A DNA stretch of 20,077 bases from positions 1-20,077 of IMG/VR virus record IMGVR_UViG_3300039188_000001; one strand, given 5' to 3'. The DNA is from a virus. The notes under the pieces are model-generated. The model had not been told where the DNA came from and did not search any database. It saw nothing but the letters and a program-made list of their open reading frames with translations. This document shows positions 1-7,590 of this stretch, one piece after another. Position 1 is the stretch's first letter, and each line of letters opens with the position of its first letter. A program made the position numbers and the translations under genes.

Positions 1-332
1 ACGAACCAACCGAAGCCACACGCCAAACCGTGCAGCTGCATACGATGGTAGGCACAATTCAGCCAGACATTGCCCGCGTGTTAGACATTGACGAAAAGAC
101 CCTGCGCAAATATTACCGGGATGAGCTGGACTTGGCTAAGTCTAAAGCCAACGCCACTATAGGCGGGGCGCTTTTCAACAAGGCAAAGACCGGCGACACT
201 GCGGCCATGATATTCTGGATGAAGACACAGGCGGGATGGAGGGAGCGCACTGATCTTAACCATATGTCAGAAGACGGCAGTATGACGCCAACCTTTTCCG
301 GCATGTACGGCAAACCAGACCCCGACGCATAG
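1..332 (+). CDS. terS: Terminase small subunit-like protein, 5' truncated
   Basis: The frame is already open at base 3, so the true start lies upstream; a GTG at 30 is internal and has no SD sequence. About 109 residues are visible. The pattern PDIARVLDIDEKTLRKYYRDEL near the N-terminus is the helix-turn-helix typical of phage small terminases and related DNA-binding phage proteins, which recognise the packaging site on phage DNA. A following segment (GGALFNKAKTGDTAAMIFWM, then a GWRER motif) is also common in such proteins, where it lies in the oligomerisation region. The stop lies one base before the large terminase start, as expected for a terS-terL pair. The family call is from sequence pattern and position. 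It could instead be a small HTH protein next to terL rather than the packaging subunit itself. Confidence 0.72.
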   Translation, partial: EPTEATRQTVQLHTMVGTIQPDIARVLDIDEKTLRKYYRDELDLAKSKANATIGGALFNKAKTGDTAAMIFWMKTQAGWRERTDLNHMSEDGSMTPTFSGMYGKPDPDA

Positions 333-333
333 C

Positions 334-1704
334 GTGGCCAGCCTCAATCCCAATTTGCAAGGTTTCTGGTTTGACGGCGATCCCTGCCCTGAAAACTTTA
401 TCAAGGTGCGCAACCGCGTTCTATACGGTGGGCGATCTAGCTCAAAGTCATGGGAATTTGCGGGCATGGCTCAGTCAATCGGGGCGCAATACAAAACCCG
501 GTTTTTGTGCGTCCGAAGATTCCAGAGCAAGATAAAGGATTCTGTCTATACGCTCATCAATGCGCAGATAAACAACTTTGGCACGCCTGGCTATACCTCA
601 CTGATAAATGAGATCCGCCACAGCAACGGAACTGACTTTGCATTCTTTGGCATTGAGCGCAACACCGATGAGATAAAGTCCTTTGAGGGCGCTGATGTGC
701 TTTGGATCGAGGAAGCGCACAACCTCACAAAAGATCAGTGGACTATTCTTGAGCCAACCATACGAAAGCAGGGCTCAGAGATCTGGGTTAGCTTTAACCC
801 GAAGCTGGTAACGGATTTTATCTATCAGCGTTTTATCGTTAACCCGCCGCCGAACACCCGCGTTCGATTAATAAATTACCCTCAAAATCCTTTTATTTCT
901 GACACAATAGCGTCAGTGATTGAGGCGATGAAAGAAGAGGATTACGAAGAGTACGAGCACACATACCTGGGCGTCCCGTTAACCGATGATGACGCCAGCG
1001 TAATCAAACGCTCATGGCTTGAGGCCGCAGTGGACGCCGATATAAAGCTAGAGCTAGACCTGTACGGCGCTCGTTCGGTTGGTTATGACGTGGCAGACAG
1101 CGGCTCAGATAAGAACGCTACGGCGGGCTTTAACGGCTCAGTGTGCATAGACATAGACGAATGGAAAGCGCCAGAAGATGAGCTTAACCAATCCACCAAG
1201 CGGGCATGGGCGAAGGTAGCGGGCGGGCGATTGATTTACGATTCAATAGGCGTAGGCGCTCACGTAGGTTCTACTTTGAAGGCGATGGATGTAAAAACCG
1301 GCTACTGTAAATTCAATGCAGGCGGCGCTGTTATCAATCAAAATTACGTATACGCTCCAGGCATAAAGAACGGCGAGAAGTTCGAGAACCTCAAGGCGCA
1401 AGCATGGCAGGATGTGGCGGACCGGCTGTGCAATACGTACAATGCCGTTATGAAAGGCATGACGTACAAGCCAAGCGACCTAATATCATTAAGGGGCGAT
1501 CTGGCACACTTGCATCGGCTTATGGCAGAGCTTGCCACGCCACGTAAAAGTTACAGTAAGCGCGGGCTTGATATGCTGGAAACAAAAGACCAGCTAGCAA
1601 AGCGCGGCATAAAGTCGCCCAACCTTGCCGATGCGTTTATTATGGGCGCTTGCCCACACTTAATCAGCGGTGCGGCGCCGGGCTTCCTAGACCTAGACTG
1701 GTAG
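334..1704 (+). CDS. terL: Terminase large subunit (PBSX/Terminase_6-like ATPase and nuclease)
   Basis: This 456-residue motor protein translocates and cuts DNA into the prohead. The ATPase half shows a Walker A-type loop GGRSSSKS at residues 32-39, preceded by the usual VLY, a Walker B strand with catalytic glutamate (VLWIEEAH, 122-129) and a coupling motif SFNP (153-156). The nuclease half shows GYDVADSGSDKNA (about 250-262, Asp252 as candidate metal ligand), IYDSIGVG (about 301-308, Asp303) and SPNLADAF near the C-terminus (Asp433), matching the acidic cluster of RNase H-fold terminases. The length is normal for the family. The GTG start at 334 lies one base after the terS stop and has no clear SD sequence, suggesting translational coupling. 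The Walker A has Ser where many homologues have Gly (GGRGSGKS), a tolerated variation. Confidence 0.96.
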   Translation: MASLNPNLQGFWFDGDPCPENFIKVRNRVLYGGRSSSKSWEFAGMAQSIGAQYKTRFLCVRRFQSKIKDSVYTLINAQINNFGTPGYTSLINEIRHSNGTDFAFFGIERNTDEIKSFEGADVLWIEEAHNLTKDQWTILEPTIRKQGSEIWVSFNPKLVTDFIYQRFIVNPPPNTRVRLINYPQNPFISDTIASVIEAMKEEDYEEYEHTYLGVPLTDDDASVIKRSWLEAAVDADIKLELDLYGARSVGYDVADSGSDKNATAGFNGSVCIDIDEWKAPEDELNQSTKRAWAKVAGGRLIYDSIGVGAHVGSTLKAMDVKTGYCKFNAGGAVINQNYVYAPGIKNGEKFENLKAQAWQDVADRLCNTYNAVMKGMTYKPSDLISLRGDLAHLHRLMAELATPRKSYSKRGLDMLETKDQLAKRGIKSPNLADAFIMGACPHLISGAAPGFLDLDW

Positions 1705-1722
1705 CCACCCCCACCAAGGCGC

Positions 1723-1728
1723 TATAAT
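1723..1728 (+). promoter_or_regulatory. Candidate -10 box (TATAAT) upstream of the portal gene
   Basis: A perfect TATAAT lies in the 52-base gap between terL and the portal gene. No good -35 hexamer is seen 16-18 bases upstream, so this is only half a sigma70 promoter. It is one of several TATAAT-like boxes in the few uncoupled gaps of this window. An activator-dependent phage promoter is possible. Confidence 0.3.
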
Positions 1729-1756
1729 CCCGCAAGCAATCAACACAGAGGCAGCC

Positions 1757-3235
1757 ATGTTCTGGAACCGAAAGAAGACCGAGCCGGCACCGAAGACCAA
1801 AGCGCCCGCCGATATCTACAGCATGATGAATGGGATGGGCGCGGACTCTGCGGACATGCTGCGGATGTACATTGACGAGAATGCCGTACCGATGGAAGCC
1901 CCGCACGTTGAAGGGCACGCCATGGACAGCGCGGACTCCGTGCATTCATCATCGATTAATTACGGCACTGTAAACCCCGTCATCTTCGCGCACTACGTTT
2001 CCACTGGGCAGTTCATCGGCTACCCTGCCATGGCCGTCATGGCTCAACACTGGTTGATCCGCAAGGGCTGTGAGTCCAAGCCCCGAGATGCTGTGCGCAA
2101 GTGGTATGACATAGCGGCTGACGGCGGTGAGCTTACGCCCGGCCAGATTAAGGCGATTGAAAAGCTGGATCGAAAGTTCAGCCTGAAAAACAACATTATT
2201 GAAGGCGTCACGCTTAACAACATTTTCGGCATCCGGCACATCCTGTTTAAGCACACCAACCCGGACTTTGATTATTCCAGACCATTCAACCCCGACGAGT
2301 TCCGAAATGGCGGCTATGCCGGAATTTCGCAGATAGACCCGCTTCGGTTAACGCCCGAGCTGAAAAACGACGACATCATGGACCCGATCTCCATCACGTA
2401 CATGGAGCCTACCTGGTGGCTGGTTAATGGTAAGAGGATTCACAAGAGCCATATGGTAGTGCTGACCGGCGACATGGTGCCGGACCTGCTAAAGCCTACC
2501 TATCGCTACGGCGGCGTGAGCATGGTGCAGAAAGCATTCGAGCGCGTGTACGCAGCCGAGCGCACTGCGAATGAGGCGCCACAGCTTGCGATGACCAAGA
2601 GACTGGTCTGGAGAAAGGCGGATCTCGACCAAATGGCCGCCAAGCCCGAGAAGTTCGGCCGCGCTATGCAGAAGTTGGTGGAGTTTCGGAATAACTACGG
2701 CGTTCAGTTGCTGGGCAAGGAAGAGGAAATGGGTCAGCTAGACACGTCCCTAACAGACCTTGACGCCGTGATCATGGGACAGTATCAGCTTGTATGCTCA
2801 ATCTTTGCAGAGCCTGCCAGCAAGCTTATGGGCACGGGCAGCCAGGGGTTTAGCACCGGTGACGCGGATATCGATTACCGGATAGAGTCTCTTGAAGAGC
2901 TTCAGGCTAACGAGATGACTGATATTGTAGATGCCCATTATCGCCGGCTGATACCTTCTTATGCGGCTGACCTGCAGATGAAGCCGGACGCCAGCATTTA
3001 TCCTGAGTGGTTGCCACTCCGTGTAATGAGTGACGGGGACGTGGCTGACATCAATCTTAAGAACCGCCAAGCTGATCAGCTGTTGTTCCAGATGCAAGCC
3101 ATAGACAACTTTGAAGTCCGCCAGCGTTTGATTGATGACCCGAACAGCGGATTTAATGCGCTTGAGATGCCCGCCGAAGAAGAGGATGACGATGGCGAAG
3201 AAACGGGAAGTGAAGCTAACGCGCCAGAAGTATGA
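1757..3235 (+). CDS. Portal protein (HI1409/DUF1073 family)
   Basis: This 492-residue protein would form the dodecameric ring through which DNA enters and leaves the head and to which the neck attaches. The central region (NNIFGIRHILFKHTNPDFDY) and the later motif PASKLMGTGSQGFSTG (about residues 353-368) are characteristic of the DUF1073/HI1409 phage portal family. The C-terminus is an acidic tail (EEEDDDGEE), often seen in portals. The ATG at 1757 follows an AGAGG-type SD sequence. The start of the Mu gpF-like gene is embedded in its last 44 bases, as in many phages where portal and MuF proteins are made together. Some DUF1073-related proteins carry or adjoin the anti-CBASS Acb1 phosphodiesterase; no such 2H-phosphoesterase domain is visible here. 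Confidence 0.93.
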   Translation: MFWNRKKTEPAPKTKAPADIYSMMNGMGADSADMLRMYIDENAVPMEAPHVEGHAMDSADSVHSSSINYGTVNPVIFAHYVSTGQFIGYPAMAVMAQHWLIRKGCESKPRDAVRKWYDIAADGGELTPGQIKAIEKLDRKFSLKNNIIEGVTLNNIFGIRHILFKHTNPDFDYSRPFNPDEFRNGGYAGISQIDPLRLTPELKNDDIMDPISITYMEPTWWLVNGKRIHKSHMVVLTGDMVPDLLKPTYRYGGVSMVQKAFERVYAAERTANEAPQLAMTKRLVWRKADLDQMAAKPEKFGRAMQKLVEFRNNYGVQLLGKEEEMGQLDTSLTDLDAVIMGQYQLVCSIFAEPASKLMGTGSQGFSTGDADIDYRIESLEELQANEMTDIVDAHYRRLIPSYAADLQMKPDASIYPEWLPLRVMSDGDVADINLKNRQADQLLFQMQAIDNFEVRQRLIDDPNSGFNALEMPAEEEDDDGEETGSEANAPEV

Positions 3236-4088
3236 CTGGGCCAAAAACCGGGACACGAACTTGGTAGGCGAGCCCTTACGCGTTAACGAGATTTATGCAA
3301 ACCGCAAGGCCGAGGTCGCTATGCGCGAGGTGCGCCGTATGCACCTGGACGTTAGCAAACAGGTGAAGGCTCTGTTTCACACACCTTTAGCTAAAGAGAC
3401 TATTCAAGATGTGGCCATGGACGCATCTATCACCAGCCAAGCTCGCATCCTTACAAACCGCCTAATGCGCGAGTGGGGCCAGAAATTTAACCTGTTTGCG
3501 AAAGAGTTTAGCGACAGTTTGTTCGATGAAATATCAGGCCAGACCGGCGAGGACATGCGGCGCTCAATGGAGAAGATGACCGGCAGCGCAACCATCAACT
3601 CTACGTCAATCACCAGCGCGACAAAGGACGTTATTGCCGCCGGCACTCAGCAGTCCACCAGCTTGATCAAGTCAATAAGCGGCGAGTACATGGGAGAAGT
3701 ACAAGAGGCATTGATGCGGTCCATAGCGTCGCCAAAGGGCAACTTCACGGACACCATGAAAGCCATTGATGAGATGCTGCAAGGCCGGTTTAAGCGCTAC
3801 AAGAACAAGGCCAAGAATGTCACTCTTGATCAGACGCGGAAAGCTTACAGCACAATCACTGACAGCCGCATGAGATCGGTTGGCATAGCACAATACACTT
3901 GGCGGCACGCTGGCGGGTCACAGGAGCCGAGGCAGTATCACAAGAATGTGCTTAATGGGCAGGTATTCGACCTTGATGACCCCCCTATAATTGACCAGTC
4001 AACCGGTGAGCGGGGGCAGCCAGGTACGGCCATAAATTGTAAATGCTTCAAAGTTCCATTGGTCACTTTTGGAAACCCGAATAAATAA
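3192..4088 (+). CDS. Phage Mu gpF-like head morphogenesis protein
   Basis: The protein has 298 residues from ATG 3192. Earlier in-frame starts exist, but AGAGG at 3181-3185 is correctly spaced only for 3192. The C-terminal third carries the Mu F-like domain: TLDQTRKAYSTITDSRMRS (about 211-229), a histidine-containing segment (WRHAGG, 238-242; QYHKNVLNG, about 249-256), and the closing PGTAINCKCF motif (about 278-286), whose CxC is typical of the family. The N-terminal two thirds are mostly charged and helical. These minor head proteins associate with the portal during procapsid assembly, and some are ejected with DNA. It overlaps the portal gene by 44 bases. The family is clear; the exact role in this phage is inferred. 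Confidence 0.92.
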   Translation: MAKKREVKLTRQKYDWAKNRDTNLVGEPLRVNEIYANRKAEVAMREVRRMHLDVSKQVKALFHTPLAKETIQDVAMDASITSQARILTNRLMREWGQKFNLFAKEFSDSLFDEISGQTGEDMRRSMEKMTGSATINSTSITSATKDVIAAGTQQSTSLIKSISGEYMGEVQEALMRSIASPKGNFTDTMKAIDEMLQGRFKRYKNKAKNVTLDQTRKAYSTITDSRMRSVGIAQYTWRHAGGSQEPRQYHKNVLNGQVFDLDDPPIIDQSTGERGQPGTAINCKCFKVPLVTFGNPNK

Positions 4089-4097
4089 GCGTATTAT
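4069..4097 (+). promoter_or_regulatory. Predicted sigma70-like promoter for the Acb2-like gene
   Basis: TTGGAA at 4069-4074 (4 of 6 to TTGACA) and TATTAT at 4092-4097 (5 of 6 to TATAAT) are separated by exactly 17 bases, and the 3' half lies in the short gap after the MuF stop. This is the best-formed promoter seen in the window and would place transcription start near 4104, ahead of the GGAGG at 4116-4120. Confidence 0.5.
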
Positions 4098-4124
4098 TAT
4101 CACATCATTACTGTTGGAGGCATC

Positions 4125-4349
4125 ATGGATAACCAGCATAGAAAAATTAAAGGCTACCGAGATCTCAGTCAGACCGAGATTGATGACATGAATCAGATTA
4201 AAGAAAAGGCGGCCGAAGTTGGCGATCTGATCGCGGCGCTGGAAGAGAGCCCTGAAATTGATAAACGCTGGCTGGCGATTGCCAAAACCGATTTACAAAA
4301 AGGGTTTATGGCCCTGATTAGATCAATTGCTAAGCCAGGCTTCTTTTGA
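4125..4349 (+). CDS. acb2: Acb2-like cyclic-oligonucleotide sponge (anti-CBASS)
   Basis: This 74-residue soluble, charged, helical protein has no signal peptide or membrane segment. Its N-terminal block ([19 protein letters not shown], residues 8-26) and C-terminal block ([20 protein letters not shown], about 48-67, then a PxFF ending) match the pattern of the Acb2/Vs.4 family, small phage proteins that form hexamers and sequester cyclic di- and trinucleotides made by CBASS cyclases. From memory, Tyr11 and Lys26 are key nucleotide-binding residues in the Pseudomonas phage PaMx33 protein; Tyr and Lys occupy exactly positions 11 and 26 here. It has a strong GGAGG SD sequence, its own predicted promoter, and its stop overlaps the next ATG (TGATG). 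Neighbours are all virion genes, so it looks like an accessory gene inserted in the head module. The family call is from remembered sequence pattern, not a search; activity is inferred. Confidence 0.8.
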   Translation: MDNQHRKIKGYRDLSQTEIDDMNQIKEKAAEVGDLIAALEESPEIDKRWLAIAKTDLQKGFMALIRSIAKPGFF

Positions 4350-5512
4350 TGCCGAAATACATTGAAGATCAAAACGGGTACGTTACGTTCCCCGACACGC
4401 CACTAAGCAAACCGGGCGTGTTCCCGTACCTTGGCCGAGAGATAGGGCCAGAGCTTGAGCCTGACCGCATCTATAACGTGTATCGGCCTGAGTCTGAGCT
4501 GAACAGTGCCGAGACTATTGAATCGTTTAAGCTATCCCCCTGGTTCCCGCGCCACGAGATGGCAGGCGACGAGTTCACATCTGCCGAAGAGATCGGCGTA
4601 CAGGGAACCACAGGACAGGACGTTCGGTATATTGACGGCCTGGGCTTGGTCGCCACAGTAAAGACATTCGGCACTCGATTAAAAGCGGCGATCCGCTCAG
4701 GTATGCGCGAGCTATCATGCGGGTTTCGGTGCAGCTGGGACGTTGTTAGCGGTACAACCCCGGATGGTGTAAAATACGATGTGATTCAGCGAAACATTCG
4801 CGGCAACCACCTTGCGAGCGTTGAAGAAGGCAGAATGGGGGCCGGCGTTTCGGTCGCGATGGACAGGGCGTGTATTGCGCTCGACAAACTTAACGATGGT
4901 GAAACTATGGAACTCGACGAAATGCTGGCGAAAGTACGCGACGCTGAACCTGCCAAGGAAGAGCTGCGCAAACTTTTTGACGAAATCAAGGCCATGCTTG
5001 GCGATCATGTTGATGACATGGTAGAAAATGAGCCGGGCGAAGACAGCTACGATGAAGACATGGACGCAAACGCCATGGACATGGATGACGACAAGGCCAT
5101 GGATATGGACAAAGACGATGCAGCCATGGACGAAGACGACGACAAGCCCAAGGCCGCTATGGATGCAATGGCCAAGACCATCAAGCGGCTAGAGGTGCAG
5201 ATCAAAACTCTGTCCGGAAAGGCGCTTGACGCGGCTACCATTGAGCGCCACATCAACGACAAGAACAGCCTGCTTAAAGACCTTGAGCCGGTTGTTGGCA
5301 AGATCGACGGCACCGGCTTAGACGCTGCCGGCGTTGCTAAGAAAGCGGCCGCAGTGCTGGGCATTGCTTGCGACTCCGGTTCAGCACTGGCGTCCGTGCG
5401 CGGTTACCTGCACGCACACAGCAAGCCGGCCAGCACGATCGACCGAGGCACGGCACAAGACTCCGCAGCATCAATTGCTGTACTAAAAACACTTGACGAG
5501 GCGGGGCTTTAA
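4349..5512 (+). CDS. DUF2213 prohead protease fused to acidic scaffold-like region
   Basis: The protein has 387 residues from ATG 4349, whose A is the last base of the upstream stop (an in-frame TTG at 4346 is less likely). The N-terminal ~175 residues have the DUF2213 signature: YRPESEL, SPWFPRHE, MRELSCGFRCSWD, IQRNIRGNHLASVEEGRMG. His69, Ser123 and His154 sit where a His-Ser-His triad would be expected for herpesvirus/S78-like prohead proteases; assigning them as catalytic is inference. From about 187 the chain becomes helical and charged, with a D/M-rich tract (about 232-268) and a probable coiled segment (KTIKRLEVQIKTLSGKALDAA), typical of capsid scaffolds. The likely role is to guide procapsid assembly and then process itself and head proteins. 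The cement and capsid genes follow directly. Confidence 0.88.
   Translation: MPKYIEDQNGYVTFPDTPLSKPGVFPYLGREIGPELEPDRIYNVYRPESELNSAETIESFKLSPWFPRHEMAGDEFTSAEEIGVQGTTGQDVRYIDGLGLVATVKTFGTRLKAAIRSGMRELSCGFRCSWDVVSGTTPDGVKYDVIQRNIRGNHLASVEEGRMGAGVSVAMDRACIALDKLNDGETMELDEMLAKVRDAEPAKEELRKLFDEIKAMLGDHVDDMVENEPGEDSYDEDMDANAMDMDDDKAMDMDKDDAAMDEDDDKPKAAMDAMAKTIKRLEVQIKTLSGKALDAATIERHINDKNSLLKDLEPVVGKIDGTGLDAAGVAKKAAAVLGIACDSGSALASVRGYLHAHSKPASTIDRGTAQDSAASIAVLKTLDEAGL
4907..4909 (+). promoter_or_regulatory. Possible internal translation start for a separate scaffold product
   Basis: An in-frame ATG at codon 187 of the DUF2213 gene is preceded by GGTGA at 4898-4902. It lies exactly at the boundary between the protease-like domain and the helical acidic C-terminal region. 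Nested protease/scaffold genes sharing a C-terminus are well known in phages (lambda C/Nu3). The site is seen; its use is inferred. Confidence 0.3.
5060..5152 (+). repeat. Degenerate Met-Asp-rich coding repeat
   Basis: Within the DUF2213 C-terminal region the motif A-M-D-x-D-D-D-K recurs (AMDMDDDKAMDMDKDD, then AMDEDDDK), with GCCATGGA repeated at the DNA level. This gives a very acidic, probably disordered linker and is a site prone to length change by slippage. Confidence 0.7.
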
Positions 5513-5513
5513 C

Positions 5514-6026
5514 ATGGGCCAGAAATCAGTAGTCAATATGAAACTCTCTAACGGCTTGCCGGGTGAGTTTTATTCCACCGAGCCACAGGGTTCCCGCTCT
5601 CTCATCCTGGTGTCTGCTAACGCTGATCTTAACAAGATCGGCGTAGTGGCGACCTACGTTGCCGGGGAAGACGATCAGGCCGGCATTGCAGCCTCCACTC
5701 GGTTTGCCGGCATTATCGGATTTCCGAAGACTTTGGTGCGCCCCACTCTGGAAAACGTAAGCACTATTGACAACGGCGTTGTTGCTGAGCTGATCAACCG
5801 GGGCTACGTGTTTGTGACTCTGGCAGCGGTTGCAGCCAAGGGTGATTTTGTTTACTACTCAAACACCACGGGCGTCATCTCAACTGTTGCGCCTACCGCT
5901 GTACCACCTGCAGGCGCCACACGCTTACCCGGTGGTACTGTCGAAATCTTCAACGTGACCGTTGCCGGCAGCGCTGTGATCTATCTTGATCACGCGGGCG
6001 ACAAGTCCGACTCAACCGGCGTATAA
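5514..6026 (+). CDS. Structural cement (head decoration) protein, Gp24-like
   Basis: The protein has 170 residues from ATG 5514, directly after the protease stop; a GGGG at 5503-5506 can serve as SD sequence. An upstream in-frame TTG at 5493 would overlap the protease gene without benefit. The Gly/Ala/Val-rich beta composition, the N-terminal KLSNGLPGEFYSTEP and the pattern AGEDDQAGIAASTRFAGIIG fit the phage structural cement protein family found just before DUF2184 capsid genes. Such proteins bind the outside of the capsid and stabilise it after expansion. No cysteine, signal or membrane segment is seen. The assignment rests on family pattern plus the conserved position between protease and capsid genes. 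Confidence 0.8.
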   Translation: MGQKSVVNMKLSNGLPGEFYSTEPQGSRSLILVSANADLNKIGVVATYVAGEDDQAGIAASTRFAGIIGFPKTLVRPTLENVSTIDNGVVAELINRGYVFVTLAAVAAKGDFVYYSNTTGVISTVAPTAVPPAGATRLPGGTVEIFNVTVAGSAVIYLDHAGDKSDSTGV

Positions 6027-6041
6027 AGGAGCGCATAGATT

Positions 6042-7169
6042 ATGAGCAAGATTCACCACGTAACTAAAATTCGCGCTTCCGGCAAAATGGGCGGCGTCGC
6101 GTTTGACGGCGATCAGATCAAGGCGTTGGCAGGCAGTCAAGTGGCCATGCGCCGCTTGGGCATCGGCATGGACGCGGGATTTGCCCGTAACGCCCTGTCT
6201 GTTGCGATGGATGCCGGGCTGACTCAGCCGGTGACCACTGCGAGCGGCGGCGTCCCGGTCCAGTTCCTGCAAAACTTCCTTCAGGGCGTTGTCCACATCC
6301 TGACCACAGCTCGACGCGGTGACGTGTTGGCTCAGGTCATGACCGTTGGCGATTGGTCTGACGAAGAGATTGTCCTGACCATCCTTGAGCACTTGGGCCA
6401 GCCTGAGCTGTACAAGGACCACGGCGACATCCCAATCGCGGCGTGGAATGCCACGTACGAGCGCCGGACCATCGTGCGCTTTGAGCTTGGCGCAGAGATG
6501 ACCAAGTTGGACGAAGACCGCAGCGCAAAAGCGGGCCTTAGTTCCATGGACGAAAAGCGGGCAGCGGTTGCGCTGGCGTTTGAGATCCTGCGAAATGAAA
6601 TTTTCTTCTACGGCTTCAATAACGGCGTGAACCGTACCTTTGGCTTCCTGAACGATCCCAACCTGCCGGCCTTCGTGACCCTGGCGAACGGCGCCAGTGG
6701 TGACACAACATGGGCAAGCAAGACCGCTGCCGAGCGTATTGCTGACATCGTGACCGCGGTGTCAACCCTGCGCACCCAGTCGGGCAGCCAGGTAGACCCC
6801 GAGGCCATGCAGCTGAAGTTCGCTATTGCCGCGAGTGTGAAAGACCTGATGAACGAGTCAGACTCTTCATTCACTAACGGCATGACCGTCAACGAGTGGC
6901 TGAGCAAGAACTACCCAAATATCACTGTTGAAGCCATACCGGAATTCGACGGTGCTGACGGTGGTGAAAACGTTTACTACCTCTATCCTGAAACCGTAGA
7001 CGGCAGCGGGACGGACGGCGGTGAGACTGTGATCCAAGCTGTGCCAAGCAAGATGACTGCACTGAATACCGTGCAGACTATGCGCGGCGTCAGTGAGGGC
7101 TACACCAGCGCAACAGCAGGCTGTTTTGTGAAGCGCGGATATGCTGTGTACCGTGCAAGCGGGGCGTAA
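6042..7169 (+). CDS. Major capsid protein (DUF2184 family)
   Basis: This 375-residue protein has the DUF2184 pattern: a central GDWSDEEIVLTILEHLGQPELY, then WNATYERRTIVRFELGAEMT and LRNEIFFYGFNNGVNRTFGFLNDPNLP. The family adopts the HK97 fold and forms the icosahedral shell. A strong AAAGGAG SD sequence at 6025-6031 fits high expression. The C-terminus (CFVKRGYAVYRASGA) is typical for the family. An N-terminal ~45-residue charged segment (HHVTKIRASGKMGGVAF) may be a delta-like region removed or ordered during maturation, but no processing site is evident. It is followed by a stable hairpin at 7178-7197. Confidence 0.93.
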   Translation: MSKIHHVTKIRASGKMGGVAFDGDQIKALAGSQVAMRRLGIGMDAGFARNALSVAMDAGLTQPVTTASGGVPVQFLQNFLQGVVHILTTARRGDVLAQVMTVGDWSDEEIVLTILEHLGQPELYKDHGDIPIAAWNATYERRTIVRFELGAEMTKLDEDRSAKAGLSSMDEKRAAVALAFEILRNEIFFYGFNNGVNRTFGFLNDPNLPAFVTLANGASGDTTWASKTAAERIADIVTAVSTLRTQSGSQVDPEAMQLKFAIAASVKDLMNESDSSFTNGMTVNEWLSKNYPNITVEAIPEFDGADGGENVYYLYPETVDGSGTDGGETVIQAVPSKMTALNTVQTMRGVSEGYTSATAGCFVKRGYAVYRASGA

Positions 7170-7177
7170 GACAACCA

Positions 7178-7197
7178 AGGCGGGGTAACACCCGCCT
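7178..7197 (+). terminator. Hairpin after the capsid gene (weak terminator or mRNA stabiliser)
   Basis: AGGCGGG and CCCGCCT form a perfect 7-bp stem with loop GTAACA, just after the capsid stop. The following bases (ACTCTTTC) are not a true T-tract, so termination would be partial at best. Protection of the abundant capsid mRNA 3' end is an alternative. The loop is identical to that of the terminator at 12678. Confidence 0.55.
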
Positions 7198-7218
7198 ACT
7201 CTTTCAAAGGTGCAAGCA

Positions 7219-7587
7219 ATGCCAGCTATTTATTCAACACTGTCAAATGATCGTTCATTCCCGCGCTACAACGCGCCGAAGCCTGGCGCACGATTGACGC
7301 GCCACACGTACAACTCTGCCATTCTGATCAAGGGCGGTGCAAACGTAGCTGACAAACATTTCCAAACTCAGAAGTTTATCGCCACCGAGGTGACGGTAGA
7401 AGAGCTGAAAGCGCTGGAAGAAAACGCATCGTTTAAACGCCTCATGCAGCGCGGTTTTTTGGGCAAGAACAAGCCGCACGGCGAAAAGCGTGACCTGGCA
7501 TCCCCGAAGACTGACGCAGAACTGAAAGCAAAAGCGGGCAAGAAAGGCGTAGAAGTTCGACTGAACACCGACACCGACGAGAGCTAA
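7219..7587 (+). CDS. Head-region protein of unknown function
   Basis: The protein has 122 residues from ATG 7219, preceded at good distance by AAAGG (7206-7210); a GTG at 7210 would overlap that SD sequence. The N-terminal half contains AILIKGGANVADKHFQTQKF and a short charged helical segment (EVTVEELKALEENASFKRLMQ); the C-terminus is Lys/Asp-rich and probably disordered. Proteins with the IKGGANVA pattern occur right after DUF2184 capsid genes in related phages, usually without a known function. Position suggests a minor head or head-completion role. No catalytic motif, signal peptide or membrane segment is seen. Confidence 0.8.
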   Translation: MPAIYSTLSNDRSFPRYNAPKPGARLTRHTYNSAILIKGGANVADKHFQTQKFIATEVTVEELKALEENASFKRLMQRGFLGKNKPHGEKRDLASPKTDAELKAKAGKKGVEVRLNTDTDES

Positions 7588-7590
7588 ATT

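Noticed and set aside
1757-3235. Acb1-type anti-CBASS phosphodiesterase fused to the portal
   Set aside because: The DUF1073 family name is linked to Acb1, but the 492-residue protein has normal portal layout and no paired HxT/S motifs of a 2H phosphoesterase; the C-terminus is just an acidic tail.
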